The translations under genes were made by a program, and so were the position numbers. 13,215 nt of DNA from Nevskiales bacterium (GTDB lineage: Bacteria > Pseudomonadota > Gammaproteobacteria > Nevskiales > Nevskiaceae). Below, in pieces: positions 1 through 7,195 of this stretch. Position 1 is the stretch's first letter. Every line of letters starts with the position of its first letter. The notes under the pieces are model-generated. The model saw only the letters and a list, made by a program, of their open reading frames with translations, was not told the DNA's origin and searched no databases. The DNA lies in the NCBI GenBank assembly GCA_022616655.1, contig JAKEEJ010000159.1, positions 1 to 13,215 of the forward strand, in the 5' to 3' direction.

Positions 1-207
1 CGTGAGAAAGCGCTGATTGCGCTCGCGGTCGCCCACTCCGAAAAGTGCCCGTATTGCATTGATGCTTACACCACCGCCTGTCTGGAAGCCGGCGCCAACC
101 CGGCGCAGATGACCGAAGCGGTGCACGTGGCCGCGGCGATGAAAGCCGGCATCACGCTGGTGCACTCCGTCCAGATGAACAACCACCTCGACAAGCTGGT
201 GTTATGA
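1..207 (+). CDS. Arsenosugar biosynthesis-associated peroxidase-like protein (CMD/AhpD-like), 3' part
   Basis: This is the C-terminal 68 residues of a gene whose start lies left of the window. It is open from base 1 in frame 1 to a TGA at 205-207. The fragment contains EKCPYCIDAYT, the CxxC redox motif of carboxymuconolactone decarboxylase/AhpD-like alkylhydroperoxidases, followed by the helical VHVAAAMKAG stretch usual in that fold. The next gene, arsS, starts inside its stop codon (ATGA at 204-207), so the two are translationally coupled. A CMD-family 'peroxidase-like' gene directly before arsS is the known arrangement in arsenosugar loci. The exact reaction is not established to my knowledge; a thiol-based redox role supporting the radical SAM enzyme or handling arsenical thiols is inference. 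Without arsS next door it could only be called a generic CMD-family protein. Confidence 0.85.
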   Translation, partial: REKALIALAVAHSEKCPYCIDAYTTACLEAGANPAQMTEAVHVAAAMKAGITLVHSVQMNNHLDKLVL

Positions 208-1223
208 GCGTTGTTGTTCCGCTGCGGCAGGAGGCCGCGCCGGGCCGTTACGACTTCAATCGGCTGCTGGAATCGCGCGGCCTTTCGTTGCCGCCCGCGT
301 CCATCGAAACGCTGCAGGTCAACATCACCAAAACCTGCAACCAGGCCTGCCGTCACTGTCACGTGGACGCCTCGCCCGCTCGCACCGAAAAACTGTCGCG
401 CGCCGGCGTTGAAAAACTGCTGGACATCCTGACCCGCCATCCGCAGATCAAGAATCTTGATATCACGGGCGGCGCCCCCGAGCTGCACCCCGACTTCGAC
501 TGGCTGGTGGCCGAGACGGCCCGGCTCGGCCGGCACGTCATGGTGCGGCACAACCTCACGGTGCAGTTCGACGGCCATCCGCACACCGGCGAGAGCAAAG
601 AATATCTGCCGGAGTTCTACGCCCGGCATCGCGTCGAGGTCATCTCTTCACTGCCGTACTACCAGGAATACTTCACCGATGCCCAGCGCGGCAGCGGCGT
701 GTTTCAGAAAAGCATCCAGGGCCTGCAACGCCTGAACACGCGGGGCTACGGGCAGGAGGGCGGCGGTCTGACCCTGAACCTGGTCTACAACCCCGTCGGT
801 CCGTACCTGCCGGCGGCTCAGGCTGCGCTGGAAGCCGACTACAAGCGTGAGCTGAAAGACAAGTTTGGAATTGTGTTCAACGGCCTGTTCACCATCACCA
901 ACATGCCCATCAACCGTTTCAGGTTGCACCTGGAAAAATCCGGACAGTACGAGGCGTACATGGAAAAGCTGCTGGCCGCCTTCAATCCGGGCGCGGCACA
1001 CGGGGTGATGTGCCGCAGCCTGATCAGTGTCGGCCACGACGGGGCGATCTACGACTGCGACTTCAACCAGATGCTTGACATGCAGGTCGGCAGCGGCGGC
1101 CGGCCCGCCACGATTTTCGATTTCGATTTCGACGCACTGATGCGGCGCCGCATCCGTTTCGATTCCCACTGCCTGGGCTGCACGGCCGGCGCCGGTTCGT
1201 CCTGCGGCGGGGCGACGGCGTAA
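204..1223 (+). CDS. arsS: Arsenosugar biosynthesis radical SAM enzyme ArsS
   Basis: 339-residue radical SAM protein. The [4Fe-4S] cluster motif is at residues 45-52 (CNQACRHC, Cx3Cx2C), followed by HVDASP, typical of this family. The N-terminal radical SAM barrel is followed by the Cys-rich DUF3641-type C-terminal domain: LNLVYNPVGP near 191-200, TITNMPINRF near 230-239, MCRSLISVGHDG with C270, YDCDFNQML with C285, and a terminal CLGCTAGAGSSCGG with C323, C326 and C334. In the family, ArsS joins a SAM-derived 5'-deoxyadenosyl group to dimethylated arsenic, the first committed step to arsenosugars after ArsM methylation. No arsM is visible here. The start is fixed by the 4-base ATGA overlap with the upstream peroxidase-like gene; there is no clear Shine-Dalgarno, which fits translational coupling. 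Some homologues are selenoproteins; this copy has only Cys codons. Two positions that I recall as often Cys in relatives read His116 (RHNLTV) and Tyr152 (SLPYY) here. Confidence 0.93.
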   Translation: MSVVVPLRQEAAPGRYDFNRLLESRGLSLPPASIETLQVNITKTCNQACRHCHVDASPARTEKLSRAGVEKLLDILTRHPQIKNLDITGGAPELHPDFDWLVAETARLGRHVMVRHNLTVQFDGHPHTGESKEYLPEFYARHRVEVISSLPYYQEYFTDAQRGSGVFQKSIQGLQRLNTRGYGQEGGGLTLNLVYNPVGPYLPAAQAALEADYKRELKDKFGIVFNGLFTITNMPINRFRLHLEKSGQYEAYMEKLLAAFNPGAAHGVMCRSLISVGHDGAIYDCDFNQMLDMQVGSGGRPATIFDFDFDALMRRRIRFDSHCLGCTAGAGSSCGGATA

Positions 1224-1230
1224 ACTCTTC

Positions 1231-1261
1231 CCTCGGGGTCAACCGCGATCCCCAAAGGAGG
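1231..1261 (+). promoter_or_regulatory. Strong Shine-Dalgarno within a potential hairpin
   Basis: AAAGGAGG at 1254-1261 lies 5 bases before the ATG at 1267 and is the strongest ribosome binding site in the window. It supports 1267 as the start of the hydrolase fusion. Upstream bases could fold over it: CCTC (1231-1234) can pair with GAGG (1258-1261), and GGGGTC (1235-1240) can pair with GATCCCC (1247-1253) with one bulged T. Whether this regulates anything is speculation; the ribosome binding site itself is clear. Confidence 0.6.
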
Positions 1262-1266
1262 AAGCC

Positions 1267-2403
1267 ATGAACGCCAAACCTTATCTCTACGTTTCAGCTT
1301 CGATATTCACCCTGATGGCGCTGATGCATCGGGTGCGTATCCTTCAGGGTTGGCCGGTGCAGTTGGGGGAGCAGACGATCCCCATGACCGCCTCCTGGGT
1401 CGGGATCGTCATCGCCGGTGGCCTCGCCCTGTGGGGCTTCTGCGCCCGCGCGGACGGTGGCCGCCAAACCGTTGTGAACCGTGCAGGCTTTGCAGGTTGC
1501 GGAATCGTCGGCCGGATGACGGCCGGCCTGTTTCTGGCAGCCTTGCTGTTGTCCGCCCCAGTCCGTTTCGCCGAGGCCGCAGCGGAGGATGTCGAACTCA
1601 TCGAAAACCTCGCCTATCGGGAAGGTAACCCGGCCTGGACGCTTGATCTGGCACTACCCCGGTCACAGGGATCTACGCGGCGTCCCGCCCTGGTCATCAT
1701 TCACGGGGGCGGCTGGCGCAGCGGCGACAAGGCGGATGCCCGGTTTCGTAATTTGCTGTTCGAATATGCCGTCAAAGGCTACGTCACCGTTTCCCTCAAC
1801 TACCGGCTGAGCGGCGAAGCCCCGTTCCCGGCCAGCGTGGAGGACGTGAAGACGGCGGTCCGCTGGTTGCGTGCCCACGCTGGAAAATACGATGTGGATC
1901 CCGGACGCATCGGTGCTTACGGTAACTCGGCCGGTGCCCACCTGGCCGCGATGCTCGGGCTGGTCGGTCCCGACGTCGGCCTGGAAGGCGACGGCCCGTA
2001 TCGGGATCAGTCCAGCCTTGTGCAGGCCGTGTGTGTGTCCGCCACAGCCACCGACTTCATTCATTTCGAAGGCGGGAACGGGAAAAATGCGGTTCAGCAA
2101 TTCCTGGCTGGACCTGCCGCATCGCTCTCCGAGCGGACACGACGGGCATCACCCCTGACGTACGTCCACGCAAAAGCACCGCCATTTCTGATCATTCACG
2201 GCACGAACGACGCCACGGTCCCGTTCAGTCAGGGAGCATCGCTGGCCGAAGCGCTCAAGACGGCCGGTGCAAACGTCACCTTCCTGGAAATCAAAGAGGG
2301 CAGCCACAAAGCGATGTTCGAGAAGGGATCGGTGACAAAACCGGCCATGGAGGCATTTTTCGCACGCACCCTCAAGCCGGCCGCAAAGAACACAAAGTCA
2401 TGA
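1267..2403 (+). CDS. Alpha/beta hydrolase (BD-FAE/esterase-lipase type) with N-terminal membrane extension
   Basis: 378 residues in two parts. Residues ~107-370 are an alpha/beta hydrolase of the HSL-like/feruloyl-esterase-like group: oxyanion motif HGGGW at 146-150, nucleophile elbow GNSAG with Ser221, acid in HGTND (Asp315), and base in GSH (His347), so the triad is complete. The substrate is unknown; a small carboxylester is likely. Residues 1-62 have two hydrophobic segments (about 7-25 and 43-60) and resemble a small stand-alone membrane protein. A third hydrophobic segment beginning at Met84 (MTAGLFLAALLL) looks like an ordinary signal peptide. Three segments would place the enzyme outside the inner membrane. 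I chose the start at 1267 because of its strong Shine-Dalgarno; the internal ATG at 1516 has none. The gene overlaps the next by ATGA at 2400-2403. An assembly or real mutation that removed a stop between two former genes is an alternative. Confidence 0.85.
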   Translation: MNAKPYLYVSASIFTLMALMHRVRILQGWPVQLGEQTIPMTASWVGIVIAGGLALWGFCARADGGRQTVVNRAGFAGCGIVGRMTAGLFLAALLLSAPVRFAEAAAEDVELIENLAYREGNPAWTLDLALPRSQGSTRRPALVIIHGGGWRSGDKADARFRNLLFEYAVKGYVTVSLNYRLSGEAPFPASVEDVKTAVRWLRAHAGKYDVDPGRIGAYGNSAGAHLAAMLGLVGPDVGLEGDGPYRDQSSLVQAVCVSATATDFIHFEGGNGKNAVQQFLAGPAASLSERTRRASPLTYVHAKAPPFLIIHGTNDATVPFSQGASLAEALKTAGANVTFLEIKEGSHKAMFEKGSVTKPAMEAFFARTLKPAAKNTKS

Positions 2404-3371
2404 GGGTTACAGGAAAGGCCGTGCCTCATGTCTTGAAGACGGTACTGATCGCGTGTGCCGCTTTCGTTCTGGGTGGAATCCAGTGCATGGCGGCCCCGGT
2501 TCCGGGTACGGTTGCGCGAACCCTCGAGGTCGGCACCTTGAGCCGTACGTATTACCTGCATGTACCCTCCAACCTGCCGAAAGACATGGCCGTGCCCCTG
2601 GTGCTGATGTTTCACGGTGGCAGCGGCACACCGGCCTTTGCCGAACGGGAAAGCAAATTCAGTGAGCTGGCGGATCGGGAGCATTTCCTGGTCGCTTACC
2701 CGGAAGGCATCGGCAAGAGCTGGAACGATGGCCGTGGAGTCCAGGCCATTAAGGCCCAGCGCGACGAGGTGGACGACCTCGCTTTCATTTCGGCGCTGCT
2801 GGACGACGTGGCTAAAGACTACAAGGTGGATCCCAGGCGGGTGTTCTCCACCGGTATCAGCAACGGCGCAATCTTTTCGCACTACCTGGCGGCGAACCGG
2901 TCGTCACGGATTGCAGCCATCGCGCCGGTGGTGGGCGGATTGCCGGAGCCCTCGAGCGTTCACTTCAAGCCGGAGCAGCCGGTGTCGGTGCTGATTCTGC
3001 AGGGGACCGATGATCCGCTGGTGCCTTATAACGGTGGCGACGTGACGCCGCCGGGAGTGGGCAAGCGCGGCAAAATCGTCGCCACGGACGAAGCGGTCAG
3101 GCAGTGGGTCGCACACAATGCGTGCCGGCGCGAGCCAGTGACGGAAGATCTGATGGACACGAATGCCGCCGACGGCTGTCGTGTGAAGAAGTTCACCTAT
3201 GCGAAGGGCAAGGACGGCACGGAAGTGGTGCTCTACCGGATGGCGGGAGCCGGTCATGCCTGGCCGGACGGATTGCAATATCTGCCCGAAAAAATCATCG
3301 GCAAGGTGTGTCGTGATTTCGACGGCGCCGCGGTCATCTGGGAGTTTTTCAAGGCGCATCCGAAGCCGTGA
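2400..3371 (+). CDS. Exported esterase, LpqC / PHB-depolymerase / feruloyl esterase family
   Basis: 323 residues. The N-terminus is a signal peptide: a basic region (RVTGKAVPHVLK), a hydrophobic core at about 13-28, and a probable cleavage near MAAPVPG (30-36). There is no proper lipobox, so it is probably soluble and periplasmic or secreted. The hydrolase core has FHGGSG at 71-76, nucleophile elbow GISNG with Ser154, QGTDDPLVPY with the likely acid at Asp204 or Asp205, and GAGHAWP with His286. This pattern is that of the COG3509 polyhydroxybutyrate-depolymerase/feruloyl-esterase group; the actual ester substrate cannot be read from the sequence. Cys242 and Cys260 could form a disulfide. The frame stays open upstream into the previous gene, but the ATG at 2400 makes the signal peptide N-terminal and gives an ATGA overlap with the preceding hydrolase. 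Two exported hydrolases in tandem suggest a shared role on extracellular esters. Confidence 0.88.
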   Translation: MRVTGKAVPHVLKTVLIACAAFVLGGIQCMAAPVPGTVARTLEVGTLSRTYYLHVPSNLPKDMAVPLVLMFHGGSGTPAFAERESKFSELADREHFLVAYPEGIGKSWNDGRGVQAIKAQRDEVDDLAFISALLDDVAKDYKVDPRRVFSTGISNGAIFSHYLAANRSSRIAAIAPVVGGLPEPSSVHFKPEQPVSVLILQGTDDPLVPYNGGDVTPPGVGKRGKIVATDEAVRQWVAHNACRREPVTEDLMDTNAADGCRVKKFTYAKGKDGTEVVLYRMAGAGHAWPDGLQYLPEKIIGKVCRDFDGAAVIWEFFKAHPKP

Positions 3372-3395
3372 CATGAAATACGCCCTAATGGCGGC

Positions 3396-4292
3396 ATGAA
3401 AGATCCCTCCGCGGATTCCCTTTTCGGTCTGCTGCAGCCGGCCCGGCGGACCGCAGTGGTGGACGTCGGTGCAAACCCGATTGACGGGGTTCCGCCGTAC
3501 AAGCCCCTGCTGGACCGGGGGTTGTGCACGGTCGTCGGCTTTGAACCGCAGAAATCTGCGTTGGACGTGCTCCAGAAAAATCGGGGGCCGCTCGAAACCT
3601 ATCTGCCGTATGCGATAGGGGATGGCTCCGTGCAGACGCTGCACATTTGTGCGGCTCCGGGAATGACCGGTTTTCTGAAGCCGGATGTGCGCTCGCTCTC
3701 CATCTATACGCCTTTTCTGGAATTCGGGCGGGTGGTCGCCACGGAGCCGATGCAGACGCACACGCTCGACTCCATTGGGGAGATAAAAGCGCTCGATTTT
3801 CTCAAGATTGATGTTCAGGGCTCGGAGCTGGCCGTGTTCCGCTCCGGGCGGCAGAAGCTGGCCGGAGCCGTGGCCGTTCAGACCGAGGTTTCGTTCGTAC
3901 CGCTCTACGAGAACCAGCCCCCGCTCGGACTCCTCGATACGGAGCTGCGCGCCCAGGGGTTCATCCCACATGCCCTGGCCGAACTCCGGCGATGGATGAT
4001 CTCGCCGTTGATGAGAAACAACGACCCGCACCGCCCCTTGAATCAACTGCTCGAAGCGGACCTGGTCTACGTGCGTGACTTCCGGAACCCGGAATCGTTG
4101 ACGGACGAGCAGTTGAAACATCTGGCCCTGGTCGCGCATCACGGCTATCGCTCGTTCGACCTTGCCCTGTTCTGTCTTCTGGCGCTGGAGAAGCGGGGCC
4201 GCCTGGCGCACGGGGTGCAGGATTTTTACCTGGGTCTGCTTCGTTCCATCAAGGCTGGAGAAAAGGACAGCGAAACAAAGGGGCGCGGGTAA
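3396..4292 (+). CDS. FkbM family SAM-dependent methyltransferase
   Basis: 298 residues. The SAM-binding motif I is VVDVGANPIDG at 21-31, the acidic end of beta-2 is GFEP (Glu50), and DFLKIDVQGSEL at 134-145 is the hallmark FkbM/Methyltransf_21 segment. A ~90-residue C-terminal tail (LTDEQLKHLALVAHHGYRSFDLA) is seen in FkbM proteins tied to sugar or surface-polysaccharide modification. Family members O-methylate sugars, polyketides or related hydroxyls; the acceptor here is unknown. It begins 24 bases after the esterase stop and has no clear Shine-Dalgarno. A tiny reading frame (3373-3399, eight codons) ends in an ATGA overlap with this start and could couple translation. No glycosyltransferase or polysaccharide genes are adjacent. 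It may be the last gene of the hydrolase set, or independent. Confidence 0.88.
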   Translation: MKDPSADSLFGLLQPARRTAVVDVGANPIDGVPPYKPLLDRGLCTVVGFEPQKSALDVLQKNRGPLETYLPYAIGDGSVQTLHICAAPGMTGFLKPDVRSLSIYTPFLEFGRVVATEPMQTHTLDSIGEIKALDFLKIDVQGSELAVFRSGRQKLAGAVAVQTEVSFVPLYENQPPLGLLDTELRAQGFIPHALAELRRWMISPLMRNNDPHRPLNQLLEADLVYVRDFRNPESLTDEQLKHLALVAHHGYRSFDLALFCLLALEKRGRLAHGVQDFYLGLLRSIKAGEKDSETKGRG

Positions 4293-4309
4293 TCCTTTCC
4301 GATGTTGTC

Positions 4310-4331
4310 ACGGTTACAGACTCTTAACCGT
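4310..4331. terminator. Inverted repeat between convergent genes, possible weak terminator
   Basis: ACGGTTA (4310-4316) and TAACCGT (4325-4331) form a perfect 7-bp stem around an 8-base loop, between the FkbM gene and rmuC. The right arm lies in the last codons of rmuC and includes part of its TAA stop. Neither strand has a T-run after the stem, so it does not meet the intrinsic terminator model. Its position between convergent genes is the main argument for a termination or mRNA-end role. Confidence 0.25.
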
Positions 4332-5529
4332 CGTCAGTTGCTGCAGGTAGCGATTCGGGCTCCGTGCCTTTCGGTAACTGTTTGCTGGTCTTGGCGCCGA
4401 GCTGCTTGAGTTCTTCCGCGCGGTCCACGAGGCTGCCGCGGCCTTCGGAGAGCTTGTTGCGCGCAGCCTGGTAGGCCTTGCCGGTGGTGTCGAGGGCACG
4501 GCCGAGCTTGTCGAGGTCATCCACCAGGCCCACGAACTTGTTGTAGAGCCTGCCGGCCTTGTCGGCGATGTCGGCGGCATTGCGGCTCTGGCGCTCAAAG
4601 CGCCACAGGTTTTCCACGGTGCGCAGGGTGGGCAGCAGGGTGGAAGGGCACACCAGACCGATGTTGCGCGCCAGTGCTTCCTCAAACAGCCGTGGCTCGG
4701 TGCGTACGGCCTCGATATAGGCGGCTTCGCTCGGCACGAACATCAGCACAAAGTCCAGCGTCTGGAGGCCGTCCAGATTCTGGTACTCCTTGGCGGAGAG
4801 CGACTGCACGTGCGTGCGCACCGAGGCCACGTGCTCGGCCAGGGCGGCAGCGTGTGCTTCGTCGGTACCGGCTTCGGTGGCGCGCACAAAGGCGGCGAGC
4901 GAAACCTTGGCGTCAATCACGATATCGCGGTGGTCGGGCAGGTGTACCACCGCGTCCGGCCGCCGCCGTCCGCCATCCTCGGCCCTGGCGGTGAACTGTG
5001 TTTCGTACTCGCGGCCGCGCGTGAGTCCGGACTGTTCCAGGATGCGTTCCAGAATCATCTCGCCCCAGTTGCCCTGGGTTTTGCTCTGGCCCTTGAGGGC
5101 GGTGGTGAGGTCGCGCGCGTCCTCGGCGACTTTCTGGTTGAGGTCCTGCAGGCTGCGAATCTGCTGGAACAGGGCAACGCGGTCGCGGGTTTCCTTGTCG
5201 TAAGTGTCCCGGACCTGCTGCTCGAAGCCGCTGATGCGTTCGCGCAGGGGTTTCAGGATCTGCTCGAGATTTTCGCGGTTCTGGTCGGTGAAGCGCCTGG
5301 ATTTGTCTTCCAGGATGTCCTGGGCGAGCTGTTTGAAGCGCGTTTCAAGCATGGGCGCCTGCACGGCGGCGTTTTCGCGCTCGGTCGCCAGGGCGGCCTG
5401 TGCGCCGGCCAGCTCACTTTGGGTTTTTACCAGCGCTGCCGCCGCGCGAATTCCGGCGAAAAGATAGCCGACCAGGGCGCCGGCAAGCGCGGCACCCAGC
5501 GCGAGCGCGGCGGCGGCTAGAGAACTCAT
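4324..5529 (-). CDS. rmuC: DNA recombination protein RmuC
   Basis: 401 residues. An N-terminal membrane anchor spans about 3-26 (Ala/Leu/Gly-rich). A charged, Gln-rich helical stretch at ~30-150 is probably coiled coil. The RmuC domain follows: NWGEMILERILEQSGL at 154-169, RPDAVVHLPD at 190-199, IVIDAKVSL at 203-211, and the KEYQNLDGLQTLDFVLMFVP segment. RPD...IDAK resembles a PD-(D/E)xK nuclease core. Loss of RmuC in E. coli alters rates of recombination at inverted repeats, and it is assumed to act in DNA metabolism as a nuclease-like factor. It is somewhat shorter than the E. coli protein (~475 residues), mainly outside the core. The gene lies 45 bases downstream of the HNH gene on the same strand, so they may be cotranscribed. 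There is no obvious Shine-Dalgarno before the ATG at 5529. Confidence 0.95.
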   Translation of the reverse strand: MSSLAAAALALGAALAGALVGYLFAGIRAAAALVKTQSELAGAQAALATERENAAVQAPMLETRFKQLAQDILEDKSRRFTDQNRENLEQILKPLRERISGFEQQVRDTYDKETRDRVALFQQIRSLQDLNQKVAEDARDLTTALKGQSKTQGNWGEMILERILEQSGLTRGREYETQFTARAEDGGRRRPDAVVHLPDHRDIVIDAKVSLAAFVRATEAGTDEAHAAALAEHVASVRTHVQSLSAKEYQNLDGLQTLDFVLMFVPSEAAYIEAVRTEPRLFEEALARNIGLVCPSTLLPTLRTVENLWRFERQSRNAADIADKAGRLYNKFVGLVDDLDKLGRALDTTGKAYQAARNKLSEGRGSLVDRAEELKQLGAKTSKQLPKGTEPESLPAATDDG

Positions 5530-5574
5530 CCGGACATTGTAATGGCGGCGTGCGGTACCACGACCGCGGCGTGT

Positions 5575-6156
5575 TCAGTGATGGGCGTGGCGGGGTGCGC
5601 GGTGATGCGACGTGTGCTTGCGCGCGAAGGCCTGCAGGAATTCCATCTGGTCTGCCAGGATGCGGCGGTTCTGCAAAATCAGGTACTCCGCCAGATTGGG
5701 CGTGTAAGGTACGGCCAGCAGTTTCATGCCGGCTTCTTCCGGCAGGCGGTCGTCCTTGCGCTGGTTGCAGTGCTTGCAGGCGGTGACGCAGTTCTCCCAC
5801 ACGCATCCGCCCCCGCGCGAGACGGGGACGACGTGATCGCGCGTGAGCTGCGAGGCGGGGAACTGGTGCCCGCAGTACAGGCACAGATTGTGGTCGCGCT
5901 GGAACAGGGTGCGATTGTTCAGCAACGGTACGCCGCGCTCGAAGCGCCGCGAGCGGTCGCCGACGGCAACAATCGAGCCGATTTCAACCTGCGAGGGTTG
6001 CCCGGTGGCCGCGCAAATGCCGCCGTGAATGACAAAGCGCTGCTTGCCCGCTTCCCACACGATGCGGTCGCGGGCGTAGAGCGTGACGGTGGACTGCCAG
6101 GAAATCCACGACACCGGCAGCCCGCCGGTATCCAGTTTTAGGACGGCGGGGATCAT
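5575..6156 (-). CDS. HNH endonuclease family protein
   Basis: 193 residues. The HNH/zinc module lies at 92-131: CLYC (C92, C95), TRDHVVP (D107, H108), WEN (N122), then CKHC (C127, C130) followed by Asn131. Two CxxC pairs bind a structural zinc, and the His/Asn residues form the betabetaalpha-metal nuclease site. An N-terminal ~75-residue segment (VLKLDTGGLPVSWISWQ) and the following NLAEYLILQNRRILADQMEFL segment match a conserved stand-alone proteobacterial family of unknown role, not a phage or intron HNH. The C-terminal tail is His-rich (HTSHHRAPRHAHH). I use the ATG at 6156; a TTG three codons upstream (6165) is the alternative, and neither has a good Shine-Dalgarno. Its position before rmuC hints at a DNA-metabolism pair, but this is context only. 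Confidence 0.88.
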   Translation of the reverse strand: MIPAVLKLDTGGLPVSWISWQSTVTLYARDRIVWEAGKQRFVIHGGICAATGQPSQVEIGSIVAVGDRSRRFERGVPLLNNRTLFQRDHNLCLYCGHQFPASQLTRDHVVPVSRGGGCVWENCVTACKHCNQRKDDRLPEEAGMKLLAVPYTPNLAEYLILQNRRILADQMEFLQAFARKHTSHHRAPRHAHH

Positions 6157-6177
6157 TTCAGTCAATGGCCAATTGCC

Positions 6178-6207
6178 ACTTCACGTCAGAACCATGCAAC
6201 ACGTCAA
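6178..6207 (-). promoter_or_regulatory. Possible promoter for the HNH-rmuC pair
   Basis: Reading the minus strand, TTGACG (plus 6202-6207) is a good -35 match and TGAAGT (plus 6178-6183) a poor -10 match, with an 18-base spacer. Transcription would start about 15 bases before the ATG at 6156. The ~110-base gap between the LysR gene and the HNH gene has no other clear signal. Weak by eye. Confidence 0.22.
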
Positions 6208-6266
6208 TTTGACACTGAAACCGGCTGAAGACGCAAGGATTCTGCAAAACCCGCTCGCGCACAGGC

Positions 6267-7169
6267 CTACTCGTCAAACGATTGCGCCAGTTGTTCGCGC
6301 AGCCACAGGTTGGCCGGTTCTTTGTCTGCATTGGCGTGCCAGTAGAGGTAGGCGTCCAGCGGCGGCATGTCGAAGGGCAGGGGCAGGATCTGGTTGCCGA
6401 ACGGCCGGTTGGTGACGCGCGCGTAGTGCCGGGGCATGGTCAGGATCAGGTCCGTCTGGCTCACGACCCGGCACGCGGCGAAGTAGTGCTGGCAACGCAG
6501 GCGGATGCGGCGTTTGAGGCCCTGGCGGCTGAGCTCCATATCCTCAACTCCTGGTCCTGTGCGGCGTGAACTCACCAGAATATGGTGCAGCCGCAGGTAA
6601 CTCACGAGGTCCAGCTTCTTCCGCACCACGGGGTGTCCCTTGCGCGCGACCACGACCATGCGGTCGAGCGAAATTTTCCGACGGCGGATGTCGTCGGACA
6701 GTGGCAACTGCACGTCCAGTGCCACGTCCAGTGCGCCCGAGGACAGCCCCGACTCCAGGTCGCGCCGTTCGGCGTGTACGGCGGAGATGTCCACCGACGG
6801 AGCGTCGCGGCTCACGCGTTGCAGCAACGGTGGCAGCACGGTCGGCTCCAGCACGTCGCGCAGCGCCACCGTGAAGTGTTTCTGCGTGGTGGCGGGATCG
6901 AAGCATTCGAGTTCGTTCAACGCGATTTCCAGGCCGCGCAAGGCCCGGCGCACCGGTTCGATCAGGGTACGTGCCAGCGGCGTCGGTACCGTCGTGCGCC
7001 CTTCGCGCGCAAACAACGGGTCGTCAAACAGGTGGCGCAGGCGGCCGAGCGAATGGCTGAGGGCGGGTTGCGTCAGGTGCAGTTTGCCGGCGGCCCGGGT
7101 CAGGGTGCCCTCGGTGTAGATCGTGTCCAGCACCACGAGAAGGTTGAGGTCAATCCTGCTTAGATGCAT
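6267..7169 (-). CDS. LysR-type transcriptional regulator
   Basis: 300 residues, the normal LTTR length. The N-terminus IDLNLLVVLD begins the winged helix-turn-helix, with the recognition region in GTLTRAAGKLHLTQPALSHSLGRLR (about 21-45) and DDPLFAREG/PTPLA following, as in the NodD/PnbR-like LTTR subgroup. The rest (from ~90) is the effector-binding domain, with TLRFTVALRD-like start (HFTVALRD) and typical LDVALDVQLPLSDD. It is transcribed away from the acyl-CoA operon that starts 89 bases to its right. By LTTR convention it should regulate that operon and itself, sensing a pathway intermediate, perhaps an acyl-CoA or hydroxyacid (inference). The ATG at 7169 has no Shine-Dalgarno but is the normal N-terminus for the family. 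Confidence 0.93.
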   Translation of the reverse strand: MHLSRIDLNLLVVLDTIYTEGTLTRAAGKLHLTQPALSHSLGRLRHLFDDPLFAREGRTTVPTPLARTLIEPVRRALRGLEIALNELECFDPATTQKHFTVALRDVLEPTVLPPLLQRVSRDAPSVDISAVHAERRDLESGLSSGALDVALDVQLPLSDDIRRRKISLDRMVVVARKGHPVVRKKLDLVSYLRLHHILVSSRRTGPGVEDMELSRQGLKRRIRLRCQHYFAACRVVSQTDLILTMPRHYARVTNRPFGNQILPLPFDMPPLDAYLYWHANADKEPANLWLREQLAQSFDE

Positions 7170-7171
7170 GG

Positions 7172-7195
7172 AATTTATATCACGTGATTCAAATT
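7172..7195. promoter_or_regulatory. Palindrome 1 in the lysR-operon intergenic region (candidate LysR operator)
   Basis: A 24-base dyad reads AATTT-AT-ATCACGTGAT-TC-AAATT. The central ATCACGTGAT (7179-7188) is a perfect palindrome and the outer AATTT/AAATT arms also match; only two positions per side fail. It lies about 42-65 bases before the predicted operon transcription start and within the lysR leader, as expected for an LTTR recognition site. It does not contain a symmetric T-N11-A, so regulator assignment is inference. Confidence 0.55.

Noticed and set aside
2031..2399. Upstream in-frame extension of the LpqC-like esterase
   Set aside because: It lies wholly within the preceding hydrolase gene in another frame, and would bury the signal peptide. 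The ATG at 2400 gives a proper signal peptide and an ATGA overlap.
4310..4331. Strong rho-independent terminator between the convergent genes
   Set aside because: The 7-bp inverted repeat is real, but no T-run follows on either strand; kept only as a low-confidence feature.
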